A stretch of 64,000 bases of DNA, taken from Sphingobacterium olei. Its GTDB lineage: Bacteria; Bacteroidota; Bacteroidia; Sphingobacteriales; Sphingobacteriaceae. Below, piece after piece: positions 26,661 to 35,909 of this stretch (position 1 is its first letter; the number at the start of each line of letters is the position of its first letter). Location of the stretch: contig NZ_SUME01000004.1 of NCBI RefSeq assembly GCF_005048855.1, positions 496,001-560,000 on the forward strand, read 5' to 3'. A program made the position numbers and the translations under genes. Below the pieces are notes generated by a model. It was not told the origin of the DNA. It ran no database searches and worked only from the letters and a program-made list of their open reading frames with translations.

Positions 26661-28166
26661 AATAATTTGTAGTAATGGATCTAAATATTCTCTGCTGTTA
26701 GCAAGACGAGGGACTTTATTTTGCCCGCCTAACTTGCCACGAGATTTCATCCATGTGTAGAAAGTATCTCCCGGAGCATTATGAACTAGCGGTGATTTTA
26801 ATGCCATATTTTTATACCTTTTGGCATCGTAGTCGGAATTAATTTCACGTAGGGTACTGTCCAGAATTTCGCAGAATTGATTAAAATCATTCGGTTGTCT
26901 GTCAAATTCGATGATCCACTCGTGCGCGCCAGCTTCTGCCTCTTTAAAATAAACAGGTCCGGCAGTATAGTCTTTCACACAGGCGCCAGTTGCTGCACAA
27001 GCTGCTTGTAATGCATGTTCGGCATTGTCTACAATTACTTCTTCCCCAAAGGTGTTGATGTATTGTTTTGTGCGGCCTGATATTTGGAAGCGATATGGGT
27101 GTAAAGATGTGAACTTGATGGTATCCCCAATTTTATAACGCCATAATCCGGCATTTGTGGAAATAATCAACGCGTAATTTTGACCTATTTCGACCGCATC
27201 CAGCTTTAATGTTTGGGGATCTTCATCGTCGAGATGCTCTACGGGTAGAAACTCATAGTAAATGCCGTAATCCAGCATTAATAACAAATCATCCGAGTCA
27301 GATTGGTCTTGAATACCGAAATATCCCTCGGATGCATTGTAATTTTCAAGATAATACATCTCAGTAGAAGGGATAAGTGCTTTAAACTGTTCTCTATACG
27401 GTTTGAAGCTCACGCCGCCATGTCCATAAAACTCGAGGTTGGGCCATATTTCCAATAGATTGCTTTTTCCGGTAATATCGAGGATACGCTTTGCCATGAC
27501 AATGTTCCAAGTGGGAACACCTGCTAAACTGGTAACATCTTCTTGGATCGTAATCTGCGCGATCTGCTCGATTTTTTCTTCGAAATTCGGATTTAATGTT
27601 ACTTCTAATTGTGGCGTTCGTTTGAATTCGGCCCAAGAGGGTAGGTTGCGGATTAATATGGACGACAGATCACCATAATATGAATCTGGACTAAAATTGT
27701 TGATTTGTGATGATCCACCAATAACAACTGTTTTTCCTGTAAATAATTTATTTTCAGGTCTGTTGTGGCAATATATCGAAAGCATATCTTTCCCGCCCTG
27801 ATAATGGCATTCTTCCAATGCTTCCATACTGACTGGAATAAATTTACTTCTATCGGACGTGGTGCCCGATGATTTCGCAAACCATTTAATGTCCGAAGGC
27901 CAAAGGATATTCTGCTCTCCTTTTATCATCCGGTCTACATATACCTTGATATCGTCATAGTCCTGAATGGGTACACGTCGTTTAAACTCTTCTGGGGTGA
28001 AAATACTCTTATAGTCGTATTTTTTTCCCCATTCAGTTGCTTCTGCAGTCGATATTAAACTTTGAAACCATTCTTCCTGTACATCGTGAGGATACTTCAT
28101 GAAAAGCTCTATCTGATGAATGCGCTTTTTCATAATCCATGTGAACAGCGAATTTAGTATGGCCAT
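26649..28166 (-). CDS. GH3 family acyl-amide-synthetase-like protein
   Basis: A 505-residue protein of the GH3 (auxin-responsive) adenylate-forming family, which is common in Bacteroidota. Visible motifs: the ATP-loop-like AKSSGTTSDRSKFIPVS, YNASEGYFGIQD, GLWRYKIGDTIKF (hinge Asp) and FGEEVIVDNAEHAL. In plants GH3 enzymes conjugate acyl acids to amino acids; the bacterial substrate is unknown, and the lipid-envelope context (24 bases downstream of lptB on the same strand) is only suggestive. Length is within the bacterial GH3 range. No signal peptide, so probably cytosolic. Confidence 0.9.
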   Translation of the reverse strand: MAILNSLFTWIMKKRIHQIELFMKYPHDVQEEWFQSLISTAEATEWGKKYDYKSIFTPEEFKRRVPIQDYDDIKVYVDRMIKGEQNILWPSDIKWFAKSSGTTSDRSKFIPVSMEALEECHYQGGKDMLSIYCHNRPENKLFTGKTVVIGGSSQINNFSPDSYYGDLSSILIRNLPSWAEFKRTPQLEVTLNPNFEEKIEQIAQITIQEDVTSLAGVPTWNIVMAKRILDITGKSNLLEIWPNLEFYGHGGVSFKPYREQFKALIPSTEMYYLENYNASEGYFGIQDQSDSDDLLLMLDYGIYYEFLPVEHLDDEDPQTLKLDAVEIGQNYALIISTNAGLWRYKIGDTIKFTSLHPYRFQISGRTKQYINTFGEEVIVDNAEHALQAACAATGACVKDYTAGPVYFKEAEAGAHEWIIEFDRQPNDFNQFCEILDSTLREINSDYDAKRYKNMALKSPLVHNAPGDTFYTWMKSRGKLGGQNKVPRLANSREYLDPLLQIIKSS

Positions 28167-28190
28167 AGGTAATATCGATTCAAAAAATAA

Positions 28191-28925
28191 TTATAGTTTT
28201 TTCCGGCGTAGGACGAAATTTTGACCGAGATAAAATTTACGTGCCAATTCACTGTCTGCAATTTCTTCGGGAGTACCCGTAAGCATGATTTTCCCTTCTG
28301 TCAGCAAATAAGCCCTATCGGTAATAGATAAGGTTTCCTGCACATTGTGGTCGGTAATCAATACCCCGATGTTCTTTGCTTTTAATTTAGCAACGATGGT
28401 TTGGATCTCTTCTACCGCTATTGGATCGACGCCTGCAAAGGGTTCATCTAATAATATAAAATGAGGGTTAGCACCGAGTGCTCGTGCGATTTCAGTACGA
28501 CGACGCTCGCCTCCCGAAAGAAGGTCTCCACGATTTTTGCGTACCCGGTGTAGGCTGAATTCTGTCAACAATTCTTCTAGCTTCGCTAATCGTTCTTCTT
28601 TATTGGGGTAATGTATTTCCAGCACAGCGAGAATATTGTTTTCAACGGATAATTTTCGAAAAACTGAAGCTTCTTGCGCTAGATATCCTATACCCTTTTG
28701 GGCACGTTGGTACATGGCGTCCTTGGTAATCTCCTCATCGTCTAAATATACATGTCCGTCATTGGGTTTGATCAATCCAACGATCATGTAGAACGATGTC
28801 GTTTTTCCGGCTCCGTTAGGACCAAGGAGGCCCACAATCTCACCTTGCTCCACATGAAAAGATACATCATTCACAACCGTACGTTGCTTGTATTTTTTAA
28901 TAAGATGTTGTGCTTTAAGTATCAT
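28191..28925 (-). CDS. lptB: LPS export ABC transporter ATP-binding protein
   Basis: A 244-residue ABC ATPase that powers lipopolysaccharide extraction from the inner membrane with LptFG. It has Walker [11 protein letters not shown], the Q-loop GYLAQEAS, the signature [16 protein letters not shown], Walker [15 protein letters not shown] and the switch histidine in [11 protein letters not shown]. The signature and the [10 protein letters not shown] stretch are LptB-typical. It is upstream of the GH3 gene. Its start is preceded by a TAAGTTTG promoter box and a palindrome, so it seems to be transcribed independently of recJ. Confidence 0.95.
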   Translation of the reverse strand: MILKAQHLIKKYKQRTVVNDVSFHVEQGEIVGLLGPNGAGKTTSFYMIVGLIKPNDGHVYLDDEEITKDAMYQRAQKGIGYLAQEASVFRKLSVENNILAVLEIHYPNKEERLAKLEELLTEFSLHRVRKNRGDLLSGGERRRTEIARALGANPHFILLDEPFAGVDPIAVEEIQTIVAKLKAKNIGVLITDHNVQETLSITDRAYLLTEGKIMLTGTPEEIADSELARKFYLGQNFVLRRKKL

Positions 28926-28947
28926 CTATTGTTTTCCACTTTGAATA

Positions 28948-28955
28948 CAAACTTA
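28948..28955 (-). promoter_or_regulatory. Candidate promoter -7 box for lptB
   Basis: Reads TAAGTTTG on the minus strand, a full match to the Bacteroidota TAnnTTTG element, 22 bases before the lptB ATG. It directly abuts the palindrome at 28956-28986. Confidence 0.45.
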
Positions 28956-28986
28956 GCAAAGATTTCTATCATAGTGAAATCTTTGC
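28956..28986. promoter_or_regulatory. Palindrome (operator-like or terminator hairpin) upstream of lptB
   Basis: An 11-bp perfect inverted repeat (28956-28966 with 28976-28986) with a 9-base centre. It occupies the region upstream of the candidate -7 box, where a -33 element would lie, so it could be an operator. It could also be the terminator of recJ transcripts, but there is no clear T-run after it. Confidence 0.4.
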
Positions 28987-29192
28987 AATTTACCTTCGGT
29001 GAGCTCGCAAGCTCGGTTCTCGTCCACCTTTGAAAAAGAAGTCGCCCTTGCGCCGGCAAAGAGGTATATAAAAATTGATTAAAAAAACGCTTCTTTTATG
29101 ATCACCCCTTACGCTTTAAAAAACCAAACGACGTTAAGAAAGAAACTTAGCCTGATATGCATTGAAGATGCCCATGTGAATTTTGGATGATG

Positions 29193-30893
29193 TTAATATC
29201 GGATAGATTTGATATTTAATTGCAAGTTCTTCTTTCCTCTCCAGTTATTTTCGTCTACAGCGTAGCAAATATCAAATGGTTTACCGCTGTTAATGTGATC
29301 AATATGATCTGCTAATCCAAATCCAATACATTCAAAATTGGGTGAGCCTTCCTGATAAACAGCCATCTTAATATGATTGTTTCCGACAACATAGGCCGGA
29401 CCAATGGCTTTCACATTTGTGGATAGGAATATAGGCGAATCATTTTGAGGCCCAAACGGCTCGAATTGTTTTAGGATACGGTAAAACCTACTCTCGATTT
29501 CATTTAACACAATTTCCAGTTCAATTAAAACCTCTTGTTGCAGCATTTCCGGTTTTATGGTTTTCTGAACGACCTCTTCAAATGTTTTTTGGAAAAGTGG
29601 GATATTTTCTTCTCTCATCGTCAATCCGGCAGCATATTTATGTCCTCCGAATTGTTCTAAGAGATGGCTGCATTCGCTGAGGGCCTCGTATAGATCAAAT
29701 CCTAAAACCGAGCGGGCTGAACCTGCGATATGTCCGTTGGTCCGCGTTAAAACAACGGTCGGACGATAATATTTTTCGGTCAGCCGAGAAGCAACGATAC
29801 CGATAACGCCCTTATGCCAATCGGATTTATATAAAACCGTTGATTTACGGGATTGATTTACTTCACAGTTATCAATAATAGCCAGCGCTTCTTCCGTAAT
29901 TTTAAGATCAAAGTCTTTGCGGATGTTGTTTTGATCGTCTACAGCAACGGAATAATTTACCGCTTCTTCAACCGATTTTGAGATCAACAAATTCACGGCG
30001 TCCTTTGCATGGTCAATACGCCCGGCGGCATTTATTCTCGGTCCTATCTGAAATACAATATCGTTGACGGTAAATATCCCAGTACGATTTGTCGATAACT
30101 TGACTAAAGCTTGAAGACCCACACATGGGTTGGAGTTCAATTTTTTAAGACCGAAATGAGTTAAGATTCGGTTTTCTCCTGTAATGGGTACAATATCCGA
30201 AGCAATACTAACAGCGACCAAGTCCAGGTACTGATAGGCTTGTTCCATATCCATCCCGTTTTTTTTGATAAACGCTTGGATAATTTTGAATCCAATGCCA
30301 CAACCTGATAATTCTTTATAAGGGTACGGGCAATCTAACCTTTTTGGATCCAAAACTGCTACTGCATTTGGAATCGTATCTGCCGGCAAGTGATGGTCAC
30401 CTATGATAAAATCAACACCTTTACTATTTGCATAGTCGATTTTATCCAATGCTTTAATCCCACAATCCAGTGCTATGATCAATGAGAAATCATTCGTAGC
30501 TGCATAATCGATTCCTTGCACAGAAATACCATACCCTTCACTGTAGCGATCGGGAATGTAAAACTCTATACGACTGTGAAATGTTCTGAAAAAACTATAT
30601 ACTACAGATACTGCAGTGGTGCCATCTACATCATAATCCCCATAAATAAGAATCTTTTCATTATTGCCTATGGCTTTTTCAATGCGGGTGATGGCGAGGT
30701 CCATATCCTTCATTAAGAACGGATCGTGTAATGCCTCTAGTGTAGGTCTAAAAAATGTACGTGCTTGTTCGAAAGTTTCAATACTACGGTTTAGCAATAG
30801 CTTGGTGATAAGGGGACTGACCCCCAATTCATCTCGTAATTTTTCAATTTTGCTGACATCATTATTAGATTTTAGTACCCACCTTTTTTGCAT
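29193..30893 (-). CDS. recJ: Single-stranded-DNA-specific exonuclease RecJ
   Basis: A 566-residue RecJ, a 5'-3' ssDNA exonuclease in recombination and mismatch repair. It has the DHH-family motifs YGDYDVDGTTAVS, ALDCGIK, GDHHLPADTIPNA, and LSGCGIGFK. The DHHA1 motif region shows GHKYAAGLT and IAGSARS, followed by a C-terminal OB-like domain. The start is set at ATG 30893 (MQKRWVLKSNN); a GTG at 30905 would add only four residues. The gene faces the metallo-hydrolase gene divergently. Confidence 0.94.
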   Translation of the reverse strand: MQKRWVLKSNNDVSKIEKLRDELGVSPLITKLLLNRSIETFEQARTFFRPTLEALHDPFLMKDMDLAITRIEKAIGNNEKILIYGDYDVDGTTAVSVVYSFFRTFHSRIEFYIPDRYSEGYGISVQGIDYAATNDFSLIIALDCGIKALDKIDYANSKGVDFIIGDHHLPADTIPNAVAVLDPKRLDCPYPYKELSGCGIGFKIIQAFIKKNGMDMEQAYQYLDLVAVSIASDIVPITGENRILTHFGLKKLNSNPCVGLQALVKLSTNRTGIFTVNDIVFQIGPRINAAGRIDHAKDAVNLLISKSVEEAVNYSVAVDDQNNIRKDFDLKITEEALAIIDNCEVNQSRKSTVLYKSDWHKGVIGIVASRLTEKYYRPTVVLTRTNGHIAGSARSVLGFDLYEALSECSHLLEQFGGHKYAAGLTMREENIPLFQKTFEEVVQKTIKPEMLQQEVLIELEIVLNEIESRFYRILKQFEPFGPQNDSPIFLSTNVKAIGPAYVVGNNHIKMAVYQEGSPNFECIGFGLADHIDHINSGKPFDICYAVDENNWRGKKNLQLNIKSIRY

Positions 30894-30900
30894 ATCTTTG
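30893..30900 (+). promoter_or_regulatory. Candidate -7 box upstream of the MBL-fold gene
   Basis: TATCTTTG matches TAnnTTTG on the plus strand, overlapping the recJ start codon, and would give a ~100-base leader for the gene at 31009. No convincing -33 element is seen. Confidence 0.25.
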
Positions 30901-31008
30901 CACACTATTTACATGTAAATATACATTTTATAGCCTTAGCTACCTAATGTAGCAGCGGCGTATTTAAAGTTGTTTGGTGTAACTATCATATTTACAATAT
31001 AATAAAAG

Positions 31009-31791
31009 ATGATACAGGCACATTCCTTATTTGAGGGGTCTTTTTCAGTAGATGCCTCCAAAAAATTTGTTCCATTTGATCCTGCAAAAGACGATGTCAA
31101 AGACAGACCGGGATCCTTGTTTATACACGTTCATCCCTTTTTAATTGAGTCGAATCACGGACTGCTATTGTGCGACGCCGGCTTAGGCGAACGTACCGAT
31201 GAAGATGAACTGGTGATTCATGACAATATTCGAAAATTGGGATTTGAACCAGCGGACGTCAGATATGTCTTAATGTCACATCTACACAAGGACCATACCG
31301 GCGGTATGGTGGATTTTAGAAATGGTGTAGGCCGGGTGGCTTTTCCCGAGGCGGAGTATATTATCCAACGTGGCGAGTGGGAGAATGCCTATAGCTCAGA
31401 ATCTGCTTCCTATCGTACCGAAGTTTTCGATGTATTACAGCGTAGTGGTAACCTTACCTTAGTAGAAGGAGAAGGTGTGCTGAATAAGGAGATCAGGTAT
31501 CTGGTGAATGGTGCTCATACGGAGTTCCATCAGGCTTTTCATATTGAAACGGGAGGTGAGCATTTCTTTTTCGGGGGAGATGTCCTTCCTGAACCGGAAG
31601 AAATTTTCCGAAATTTCATCGCGAAGTATGATTTAGACGGACGACTAGCACGTGATTTACGTCAGCAATATTGGGAGGAAGGAAGGACCGAAGGCTGGGT
31701 TTATTTATTTTATCATTCTAAAAGTATAGCCATCGGAAGACCTGAACTTAAGGATGATGGAACGTATCGAATTATTGATGCTACAAAATAA
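31009..31791 (+). CDS. MBL-fold metallo-hydrolase
   Basis: A 260-residue metallo-beta-lactamase-fold protein. It contains the metal-binding HLHKDHTGG motif, an upstream CDAGLGE strand, a later GAHTEFHQAFHIETGGEHFFF region and FFGGDVLPEPEE (Asp ligand). Homologues include quorum-quenching lactonases and other hydrolases, but the substrate cannot be told. There is no signal peptide. The stop codon lies inside the terminator hairpin shared with the convergent YceI gene. Confidence 0.88.
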   Translation: MIQAHSLFEGSFSVDASKKFVPFDPAKDDVKDRPGSLFIHVHPFLIESNHGLLLCDAGLGERTDEDELVIHDNIRKLGFEPADVRYVLMSHLHKDHTGGMVDFRNGVGRVAFPEAEYIIQRGEWENAYSSESASYRTEVFDVLQRSGNLTLVEGEGVLNKEIRYLVNGAHTEFHQAFHIETGGEHFFFGGDVLPEPEEIFRNFIAKYDLDGRLARDLRQQYWEEGRTEGWVYLFYHSKSIAIGRPELKDDGTYRIIDATK

Positions 31792-31823
31792 AAAAAGGCC
31801 ACGGCCCTTTTTTTATTTTGTAG
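31781..31823. terminator. Bidirectional terminator containing both stop codons
   Basis: A perfect 18-bp stem (31781-31798 with 31806-31823) with a 7-base loop and symmetrical A/T runs. The stop codons of the MBL-fold gene and the YceI gene both lie in the stem. Confidence 0.85.
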
Positions 31824-32382
31824 CTACTAGAGATATTTCTAGTGTAAATTCATCTTCAATTGCCCTATTCCCTAGATCAGCAAAGAAACTACTTGATCGA
31901 TATTTGATGTCATAATCCAAGCGGTTTACCTTTACGGTTGCTTTTGCTTCTACTTTAGCGCCATCTGCAGATAGCGTAGCCGGAAAAGAGATGTCTTTTG
32001 TAATTCCTTTAATCGTTAATTTACCTGTTATAATGGGATCTTTTTTCGTGTGATCTATTTTTGTGATGACAAATACTGAAGTTGGAAATTTCTCGACATT
32101 GAAGAAGTCTTCATTTTTCAAATGTCCCGTTAATCGTTCAGCATCTGTACATTTAAGGGAAAGCATATCAATTACAAAACTACCCCCTGTAACTTTATTG
32201 CCAGACACATTTACTGTTCCTTCCTTGATATTGATCGTCCCTTCGTGACCGCCAACGACCTTCTTGGCCACCCATTTAATACTCGATTTCGTCTTATCAA
32301 CTGTATATGTCGCAGTTGATTGCGCAGTTGCCATGGAAACGATACAGCAAAATAGTATTATCACTAATCCAATTTTTTTCAT
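31813..32382 (-). CDS. YceI family periplasmic protein
   Basis: A 189-residue secreted lipocalin-like protein. Signal peptide MKKIGLVIILFCCIVSMATA, then the YceI pattern: YTVDKTKSSIKWVAKKVVGG at the start of the barrel, GSFVIDMLSLKC, LTGHLKNEDFFNVEKFPTSV and ITGKLTIKGITKDISFPATL. YceI proteins bind isoprenoid-like lipids in a beta-barrel; the physiological ligand is unknown here. It is monocistronic. Homologues are often induced under base or osmotic stress; regulation is not visible in the sequence. Confidence 0.92.
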   Translation of the reverse strand: MKKIGLVIILFCCIVSMATAQSTATYTVDKTKSSIKWVAKKVVGGHEGTINIKEGTVNVSGNKVTGGSFVIDMLSLKCTDAERLTGHLKNEDFFNVEKFPTSVFVITKIDHTKKDPIITGKLTIKGITKDISFPATLSADGAKVEAKATVKVNRLDYDIKYRSSSFFADLGNRAIEDEFTLEISLVATK

Positions 32383-32467
32383 TGGTTTGTTTGTTTAAGT
32401 AAGGATCAAAGATAGCTAATCAAAATTGTATTCTCCATGCCTTATGCACGTTACATTTAATTTTTTG

Positions 32468-32475
32468 TAGCTTTG
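32468..32475 (+). promoter_or_regulatory. Candidate -7 box for the antiporter operon
   Basis: TAGCTTTG matches TAnnTTTG, about 62 bases before the ATG at 32538. The upstream -33 match is poor. Confidence 0.35.
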
Positions 32476-32537
32476 TTCTTATGGTATTGGATAAATCCCA
32501 TGGTAATTAAAACGTTATTCCTATTAATTGTTAAGTT

Positions 32538-33017
32538 ATGTCTATCGTAAGAGAGTCTGACCTCATTGGCATTGGCAAGAAGTATCAAATTGAAACTGAA
32601 GCTGGAGACCATATGGTTGTTGTAATTCATGATGACGGTCGTCGAGAACTGTACCGTCATGATGATGAAGAAAGTGAAACACACTGTGTTATGACCTTGT
32701 CGGATGAAGAATCCCGTCAGGTTGCTGGTATTTTAGGCGGATTATCTTATAAGCCAAAAGCACTCGAAACTATTGAAGTTGCATTAGACGATTTGCGTAT
32801 TGAATGGTATAAAGTTGAAAAATCTAATGATGGTGTGAATAAAAGCATCGGTCAATTGGAAGTTCGGCAACGTACTGGTGCTTCGATCATTGCAGCTATT
32901 CGTGAGGATGAGACTATTATCAATCCAGGTCCGGATTATGTTATCGTGCCTGGTACGACGTTAGTAATAGCGGGTAAACAAAAGAATATTAAACTGTTAA
33001 AAGAAATATTGCTGTAG
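32538..33017 (+). CDS. Cation:proton antiporter regulatory subunit, KhtT-like
   Basis: A 159-residue cytosolic protein. The N-terminal half (MSIVRESDLIGIGKKYQIET, HMVVVIHDDGRRELYRH) resembles the KhtT N-terminal domain. The C-terminal ~75 residues form a TrkA-C (RCK_C) ligand-binding domain (GQLEVRQRTGASIIAAIRED, NPGPDYVIVPGTTLVIAG). KhtT gates the K+/H+ antiporter KhtU in response to nucleotides such as c-di-AMP in Gram-positives; the ligand here is not known. The antiporter gene begins 7 bases downstream. Confidence 0.9.
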   Translation: MSIVRESDLIGIGKKYQIETEAGDHMVVVIHDDGRRELYRHDDEESETHCVMTLSDEESRQVAGILGGLSYKPKALETIEVALDDLRIEWYKVEKSNDGVNKSIGQLEVRQRTGASIIAAIREDETIINPGPDYVIVPGTTLVIAGKQKNIKLLKEILL

Positions 33018-33024
33018 AATATAT

Positions 33025-34329
33025 ATGACTCATATTATTATTTTAGAAATAGGAATTGCCGTACTACTTGTTGCATTGGTTGGGTTATTAGCTAACCGCC
33101 TTCGATTTTCTGTTATTCCTTTTTTTATTGTAATAGGCATGTTATTGGGGAATGAAAAATGCCCAACGTTTATTACATATCTGTTGAGTCAAATTCATAG
33201 TCCTTCGCTAACCGCCGATTTTAATCTGGTTTGGTCATTTTTTACATTCACTGAAAGCAAGCCTTTTATTGAATTTATGGGACGGCTTGGAGTTCTCTTT
33301 TTATTATTTTATCTTGGATTAGAGTTTTCAGTCGGTCGGCTTGTCAAGTCGGGAAAATCGATTGTCACGGGCGGCACGCTCTACGTACTTATCAACTTTG
33401 TTTCGGGTTTATTCATTGGGTGGCTTATGGATCTTCCTTTTAAGGAACTAATGGTATTATGTGGTTTGATGACGAGCTCTTCTACGGCTATTGTCGCTAA
33501 GGTGCTGACTGATTTGAAACGGACAGCCAATGCGGAAACAGAAGTCATTATGGGAATGATCATGTTCGATGATTTATTTATCGCGATGCATATATCATTT
33601 CTTTCAGGCCTGATTCTTACAGGGGGTACTTCATTTATTGCGGTAGCGGGAACGTCGCTTCTAGCGCTGGGTTTTATCCTCGCATTTTTAATTTTCGGAA
33701 GAAAGCTCATTCCATCTATTGACAGACTACTTCAGGATAAATCTTCCGAATTGTTTATCCTTATTATTTTTAGTTTACTTTTTGTTATTGCAGGCTTTTC
33801 TGAGATCATTCATGTAGCCGAGGCAATCGGGGCTTTGATGGCAGGTCTTGTATTTGCAGATTCCAAATACATCAAAAAGATTGAAGCCATGGTATTGCCG
33901 TATAAGGATTTCTTTGGGGCTATGTTTTTCTTTAGTTTCGGACTTTCTATTGATATCTACTCCCTTGGTGGAGCCATGGGATGGGCCGCCGTAGCTGCAA
34001 TAGTGACGATACTCGGAAACGTCGCTTCGGGTTATTTCGCTGCCCGTTTTTCAAAGTTGAAACCACGAACATCTTTTGATATTGGATTTACGCTATCCGC
34101 AAGGGGTGAATTTTCGATTATCATGGCTAATATTGGGAAAGCCGGCGGGTTGCTTCCAGTAATACAATCTTTTGTAGTGGTATATGTGTTAATTCTTTCC
34201 ATCGTATCCCCGCTTTTAACAAAGGAGTCCCGCAATATCTGGAACGGGCTGTTCGGGAAAGACGCGCCTCCTTCCAAACCTCAGAAAACGCTCAGCGATT
34301 TGGAAGCAAGCGTGAAAGAAAATTCTTAA
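33025..34329 (+). CDS. CPA2-family cation:proton antiporter, KhtU-like
   Basis: A 434-residue membrane antiporter with about 12 hydrophobic helices. It has the CPA2 features LGVLFLLFYLGLEFSV, GLMTSSSTAIVAKVL and a FDDLF motif (central Asp pair in the ion site), and a late TLSARGEFSIIMANIG helix. It probably exchanges K+ (or Na+) for protons across the inner membrane with the upstream KhtT-like regulator. The hydrophilic C-terminus (SKPQKTLSDLEASVKEN) is short, so regulation comes from the separate subunit. Its stop overlaps the stop of the convergent SufT-like gene by 4 bases. Confidence 0.92.
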   Translation: MTHIIILEIGIAVLLVALVGLLANRLRFSVIPFFIVIGMLLGNEKCPTFITYLLSQIHSPSLTADFNLVWSFFTFTESKPFIEFMGRLGVLFLLFYLGLEFSVGRLVKSGKSIVTGGTLYVLINFVSGLFIGWLMDLPFKELMVLCGLMTSSSTAIVAKVLTDLKRTANAETEVIMGMIMFDDLFIAMHISFLSGLILTGGTSFIAVAGTSLLALGFILAFLIFGRKLIPSIDRLLQDKSSELFILIIFSLLFVIAGFSEIIHVAEAIGALMAGLVFADSKYIKKIEAMVLPYKDFFGAMFFFSFGLSIDIYSLGGAMGWAAVAAIVTILGNVASGYFAARFSKLKPRTSFDIGFTLSARGEFSIIMANIGKAGGLLPVIQSFVVVYVLILSIVSPLLTKESRNIWNGLFGKDAPPSKPQKTLSDLEASVKENS

Positions 34330-34655
34330 AACAATCCCAAATCTAGTTTTGCCTCTTCTGTCATCATGTCTCTCGTCCACGGTGGATCAAAAGTGAGTTC
34401 CACCAACGATTCATTGACACCTTCTATAGAAGCCACTTTACGTTGCACTTCATCCATTATTTCACCGGCTACCGGACAACCAGGTGCAGTTAGGGTCATC
34501 ACCACCTTTGCGATACCACCTTCTTTTGTAATAATCTCATATACGAGACCAAGATCGACGATGTTTGCCGGTTTTAATTCTGGATCGTATACCGTTTCTA
34601 ATATCTCCCGGATTTGAGGTGCAAGACCTAACTTATCCATTATAATTATACTCAT
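34326..34655 (-). CDS. SufT/MIP18-like iron-sulfur assembly factor (DUF59)
   Basis: A 109-residue protein of the MIP18 (DUF59) family that assists Fe-S protein maturation. It shows the LETVYDPELKPANIVDLGLV start, KVVMTLTAPGCPVAGEIMDE with the conserved Cys, and LTFDPPWTRDMM near the end. In Bacteroidota it is usually called SufT-like. It overlaps the glycosyltransferase gene upstream by 4 bases (ATGA-type), so it is translated from that mRNA. It converges with the antiporter gene through a shared TTAA. Confidence 0.92.
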   Translation of the reverse strand: MSIIIMDKLGLAPQIREILETVYDPELKPANIVDLGLVYEIITKEGGIAKVVMTLTAPGCPVAGEIMDEVQRKVASIEGVNESLVELTFDPPWTRDMMTEEAKLDLGLF

Positions 34656-35818
34656 GACTGTTTCGTGTTTAAAATAACATTTTTATAAATAGCAATAAGC
34701 ATGCTCATATTATGTACTGGAGTATATTTGTCGACATACTCTTTTCGACAGTTAGCACATATTGAATCTTTCACGGAACTATTTAGACTTTGCCACTGAT
34801 CTAAACTAGCGGTAATACTCCTTTTCTCAAATGGATTAAAATGTAATCCCGTATATAAAGGTATAACCATTTTTTCTAATATTCCAATATTGCTTGCTAT
34901 TACTGGTATGCCCAATGCAAATGATTCTAAGATAGTCATTGGCATACCTTCATAACATATGGAAGGTACAAGTAATGCGTTTGCCTCCACAAGATGCTGT
35001 TGGATTACATGATTTGCCTGAAAGCCAAAATATGTTATGTTGGCTGCCCCAGCTGTTAGATGTTCTACTTCACTTTGTTGGGGTCCCGCTCCAAAGATCT
35101 TTAAAAAATGAGATGTACCTTTAAGGGCGTTGATCAGCGGTATGATTCCTTTTTCTTCTGCAAGTCTTCCTATAAATATAAAAGACTCACTCCTTCTTCG
35201 CGACGATATTTGAGGATCTACCACGTAATTTCCTTTAACCACAAATTTATTGCCAGGAAGATCTACTGTCGACTTCGAAAAAACAGATTTTGCAAAGTCC
35301 GACAAGACAATGAAGGTATTTATTTTATGGAAGGTTCCAAGCTTTTTGTGGATCCAATAGGTAAATGCTACCCATAATGATTTGAAAAAGGAATTGTCCA
35401 ATACACCGAGTTTTACTGCAGTCCAGGGGAAATTTTCCGTCAGGCTATTGGTGAATATACTATTCTTATAAAAAAGGGTGGCAGAGGGACAGATTAACCT
35501 ATAATTATGCAATGTCATGACTATCGGAATTCTACAGCTTTTGATAGTGCTTATAATCATAGGCCCAGACGCGTAGTGTATATTGTGTACATGAACAACA
35601 TCGGGGTTAAAATCCCTTATCGCTTTTTTAACAGCATAGCATGCGATTAGGTTAAATGGATAACTCAAGAATTGCAATAAACCCCTCAGACCTGTCTTAT
35701 TTTTGAATGTGATCTCCTTAACCTCATGATCCCCACGAAGCGCATTAACTTCTTGATGAAAAACCATGTCCTCACCGCCTTGATGTTGATAATAATTATG
35801 GACAACTAATATGCGCAT
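34652..35818 (-). CDS. Glycosyltransferase family 4
   Basis: A 388-residue GT-B glycosyltransferase. The N-terminal acceptor domain has MRILVVHNYYQHQGGEDMVF and PDVVHVHNIHYAS. The C-terminal donor domain has FIFIGRLAEEKGIIPLI, FGAGPQ, and the family E-x7-E region PSICYEGMPMTILESFALG. It probably adds a sugar to a lipid-linked or LPS glycan at the cytoplasmic face. It is far from the main glycan cluster and is instead coupled to the SufT-like gene by a 4-base overlap. Sugar and acceptor are unknown. Confidence 0.9.
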   Translation of the reverse strand: MRILVVHNYYQHQGGEDMVFHQEVNALRGDHEVKEITFKNKTGLRGLLQFLSYPFNLIACYAVKKAIRDFNPDVVHVHNIHYASGPMIISTIKSCRIPIVMTLHNYRLICPSATLFYKNSIFTNSLTENFPWTAVKLGVLDNSFFKSLWVAFTYWIHKKLGTFHKINTFIVLSDFAKSVFSKSTVDLPGNKFVVKGNYVVDPQISSRRRSESFIFIGRLAEEKGIIPLINALKGTSHFLKIFGAGPQQSEVEHLTAGAANITYFGFQANHVIQQHLVEANALLVPSICYEGMPMTILESFALGIPVIASNIGILEKMVIPLYTGLHFNPFEKRSITASLDQWQSLNSSVKDSICANCRKEYVDKYTPVHNMSMLIAIYKNVILNTKQS

Positions 35819-35909
35819 CTACTATTTATTTGTACAAACTTAGATAAATTTAGCCGACTTCTCCACTCAGAAATTAAATACTTATCTTCGCAAAACATTT
35901 GATATCGTT

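Noticed and set aside
28926..29192. tRNA or small RNA gene in the lptB-recJ gap
   Set aside because: No cloverleaf or TTCGA-type arm could be built; only the palindrome is supported.
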